Notes under the pieces: model-generated
What the model was told of the DNA's origin: nothing
Seen by the model: only the letters and a program-made list of their open reading frames with translations
The model's database searches: none
Translations under genes and position numbers: made by a program
Assembly: GCA_002779045.1 (NCBI GenBank)
Contig: PEXO01000211.1
Span: 1-7,296, forward strand
Length of the DNA stretch: 7,296 bases
Source of the DNA: Elusimicrobia bacterium CG08_land_8_20_14_0_20_59_10
GTDB lineage: Bacteria; Elusimicrobiota; Elusimicrobia; Elusimicrobiales; UBA9959
Reading direction: 5' to 3'
Shown: positions 6,394-7,296 of the stretch, piece after piece
Numbering within the stretch: position 1 is the first letter of the stretch
Layout of the letters: every line of letters begins with the position of its first letter

Positions 6394-6477
6394 GGCATTT
6401 TGGGGGTCTACACCCAAGGGCGGAGGCGGGTGTCCACCGCGCTCCCTGTCCGCCTAAAGCGGACGGGACCGGTTTTT
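6357..6477. repeat. Inverted-repeat region, bidirectional terminator-like
   Basis: AAAAACCGGTCC (6357-6368) is perfectly inverted at 6466-6477 (GGACCGGTTTTT). Between the arms lies a GC-rich hairpin near each end. On the plus strand a 10-bp stem with one bulged base (6443-6468) is followed by six Ts (6473-6478); on the minus strand another stem is followed by five Ts (6357-6361). The design resembles a two-way terminator or a small non-coding element. The right half overlaps direct-repeat copy 1. Confidence 0.5.
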
Positions 6478-6502
6478 TAGGGAAGAAAGCCGGGGTCTTC
6501 CG
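6415..6502. repeat. Direct repeat copy 1, flanking the toxin-antitoxin module
   Basis: The sequence aligns with 7199-7296 in the same orientation. Shared blocks are CCGCGCTCCCTGTCC (6437-6451), CGGACGGGACCGG (6460-6472), a T run, and GCCGG-GTCTTCCG at the end. It contains a stem TCCC-t-GTCCGC / GCGGAC-GGGA (6443-6468, one bulged T, loop CTAAA). Its right edge is 20 bases from the antitoxin stop. The left edge is approximate. Confidence 0.65.
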
Positions 6503-6522
6503 CCGGCGTTTATTGGCAATCT

Positions 6523-6813
6523 TTAGGCCATGGGCCTGAATGAGATTTGCAACCCCGAGGCGTTCAGAACGCCCATAAACGTCTTAAATTCCGGATTCCC
6601 TTTTTTGGAAAGCGTCTTATACAGGCCCATCCGCGACAGCGAGGCCGTCTTCGCCGTTTTTGAAAGCCCATGCGCTTTAGCGACCTGGGCGAGCGCGGCA
6701 AGTATAAGCGCCTGGTCATTATCCTCCGCTGCCGCGTTCAGATAGCGGGCGGCTTCTTTAGGATCTTTCAGCGCTTTATTTAAATAATCGTCATGGCTTC
6801 GATAGGTTCTCAT
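6523..6813 (-). CDS. HigA-like HTH antitoxin (type II toxin-antitoxin)
   Basis: This 96-residue protein matches the addiction-module antidote family related to HI1420/HigA, DNA-binding partners of Gp49-type toxins. The conserved part is ALAQVAKAHGLSKTAKTASLSRMGLYKTLSKKGNPEFKTFMGVLNASGL (about 40-88), a helix-turn-helix with the family-typical SRMGLYKTLS and GNPEF. In the family it neutralises the toxin and represses the shared promoter, here probably through the palindrome at 7138-7153. A start eight codons further upstream is possible, but I chose this ATG because it has GGAGG five bases before it and forms an ATGA overlap with the toxin stop. Base composition looks less GC-rich than the housekeeping genes, which fits acquisition by transfer. 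Confidence 0.88.
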   Translation of the reverse strand: MRTYRSHDDYLNKALKDPKEAARYLNAAAEDNDQALILAALAQVAKAHGLSKTAKTASLSRMGLYKTLSKKGNPEFKTFMGVLNASGLQISFRPMA

Positions 6814-7133
6814 ATGGTCCTCCGGTAATCGCCCCAAAAATCCATCGCCTTTTGAATGTCCTTATCCTGGCTGTCTTTAGCCCCGGCGCAAAGCAAAACA
6901 ATTAATTCTTTACCCTGAAGACCCGCATAAACCCGGTATCCGGGCCCGAAGTGGATTCTTAATTCTACAACTCCCTGTCCCACGCTTCGATGATCCCCCA
7001 GATTGCCGAATTCCGCACGTGTCACGCGCACCCTGATCCTGGCGGCCCCTTCACGATCCTTGAGTGAATCGACGAATTCCACATACGGTTCACTCCCCTT
7101 CGCCGTCTTATAAATGATGGATCGTTTGCGCAT
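6810..7133 (-). CDS. Gp49/RelE-like toxin (type II toxin-antitoxin)
   Basis: At 107 residues it matches the addiction-module killer family (HI1419-type, phage Gp49-like, RelE/ParE superfamily). Diagnostic features are FVDSLKDREGAARIRVRVTRAEFGNLGDHRSVGQGVVELRIHFGPGYRVY (20-69), then the hydrophobic strand LIVLLCAGAKDSQDKDIQKAMDF (77-99). Characterised HigB/RelE members are ribosome-dependent mRNA nucleases; that this one acts the same way is inference. The toxin gene precedes the antitoxin, as in higBA-type modules. The ATG has no Shine-Dalgarno sequence and lies right at the predicted transcription start, so it may be read from a leaderless mRNA. No frameshift or truncation is seen. Confidence 0.88.
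   Translation of the reverse strand: MRKRSIIYKTAKGSEPYVEFVDSLKDREGAARIRVRVTRAEFGNLGDHRSVGQGVVELRIHFGPGYRVYAGLQGKELIVLLCAGAKDSQDKDIQKAMDFWGDYRRTI
6819..6823 (-). promoter_or_regulatory. Ribosome-binding site deciding the antitoxin start
   Basis: GGAGG on the minus strand, five bases before the ATG at 6811-6813 and inside the end of the toxin gene. It supports the shorter antitoxin start and gives the antitoxin an efficient start of its own, whereas the toxin has none. Confidence 0.75.
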
Positions 7134-7137
7134 CTGA

Positions 7138-7160
7138 TATAGTGTACACTATAGTTTACA
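7138..7160. promoter_or_regulatory. Toxin-antitoxin operator: palindrome plus direct half-repeat
   Basis: TATAGTGTACACTATA (7138-7153) is a perfect 16-bp palindrome. In addition, TATAGTGTACA (7138-7148) recurs with one change as TATAGTTTACA (7150-7160), one helical turn (12 bases) apart. The site covers the -10 box and spacer of the module's promoter. This fits repression by the HTH antitoxin, alone or with the toxin; binding is inferred. Confidence 0.65.
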
Positions 7161-7169
7161 TATTGTCAA
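7141..7169 (-). promoter_or_regulatory. Sigma70-type promoter of the toxin-antitoxin module
   Basis: A perfect -35 TTGACA (7164-7169, minus strand) and TACACT (7141-7146, four of six to TATAAT) are separated by 17 bases. The start of transcription would fall at about 7133-7136, at or within three bases of the toxin ATG (7131-7133). Confidence 0.65.
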
Positions 7170-7198
7170 GAGCTGAACTGCCTCTTTCGGTGATCTCA

Positions 7199-7296
7199 CA
7201 AGGGGCGGCGGCAACTGGTTCCCTCCGCGCTCCCTGTCCACCCCGGCGTTTACGGACGGGACCGGGGTTTTTGCAGAAGCAGGCCGGAGTCTTCCG
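7199..7296. repeat. Direct repeat copy 2, cut by the window edge
   Basis: This is the second copy of the repeat at 6415-6502, upstream of the module's promoter. It shares CCGCGCTCCCTGTCC (7225-7239), CGGACGGGACCGG (7253-7265), a T run, and the terminal GTCTTCCG. The stem TCCC-t-GTCC / GGAC-GGGA (7231-7261) keeps the same bulged T, while its loop is different and longer. An alternative 7-bp stem ACCCCGG/CCGGGGT (7240-7246 with 7262-7268) runs into five Ts. The copy may continue past 7296. Confidence 0.6.

Noticed and set aside
6415..7296. Integron attC sites around the toxin-antitoxin module
   Set aside because: The folded direct repeats around a small module recall a cassette array, but I could not find the paired core sites (GTTRRRY and its complement) at the expected ends, and no integrase is in the window.
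1..7296. CRISPR array, tRNA or rRNA genes, transposase genes
   Set aside because: I saw no regularly spaced repeats, no cloverleaf or rRNA-like stretch, and no transposase-like protein on either strand.

Overview
The window looks like part of a GC-rich chromosome of a Gram-negative (diderm) bacterium. It holds a conserved housekeeping cluster next to a small accessory island. A MlaE/MlaF phospholipid-transport pair implies an outer membrane. The order rpsF-ssb-rpsR-rplI-dnaB is widespread in bacteria. My best guess for the lineage is Elusimicrobiota or a similar deep-branching diderm phylum. That guess rests on overall feel (gene order continuing into alr and mlaEF, GC-rich dispersed repeats) and is not demonstrated. 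Every convincing gene is on the minus strand, so the window reads biologically from right to left.

Right end (about 6300-7296): a two-gene type II toxin-antitoxin module, with a Gp49/RelE-like toxin first and a HigA-like HTH antitoxin second, joined by an ATGA overlap. It has its own sigma70-type promoter, and a 16-bp palindrome covers the -10 box. Two directly repeated, structured sequences of about 90-98 bp (6415-6502 and 7199-7296) closely bracket the module, and the second runs off the window. Between the module and rpsF is a compact inverted-repeat region that resembles a bidirectional terminator.

Centre (3180-6239): rpsF (S6), ssb, rpsR (S18, with a long Pro/Gly/Arg-rich N-terminal tail), rplI (L9) and dnaB. 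They are closely spaced and probably form one operon for translation and replication. A candidate promoter sits directly upstream of rpsF, and a very strong 14-bp hairpin lies between rplI and dnaB, where it could set relative expression.

Left (360-3169): alr (alanine racemase, D-Ala for peptidoglycan) follows dnaB after 10 bases and overlaps mlaE by 4 bases. mlaE (ABC permease) is followed by mlaF (ABC ATPase). Each mla gene is followed shortly after its stop codon by one copy of a structured repeat family (1127-1249 and 200-327), which share a near-identical 19-base core and a hairpin with compensatory stem changes. No substrate-binding MlaD/MCE gene is in the window. Bases 1-359 hold no credible gene but contain one repeat copy and a G-quadruplex-type G-run.

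The most unusual signals are the two families of structured repeats placed directly after genes, the cassette-like bracketing of the toxin-antitoxin module, and the apparently leaderless starts of both promoter-proximal genes. The toxin-antitoxin family itself is known. I see no clear evidence of a wholly new protein system.
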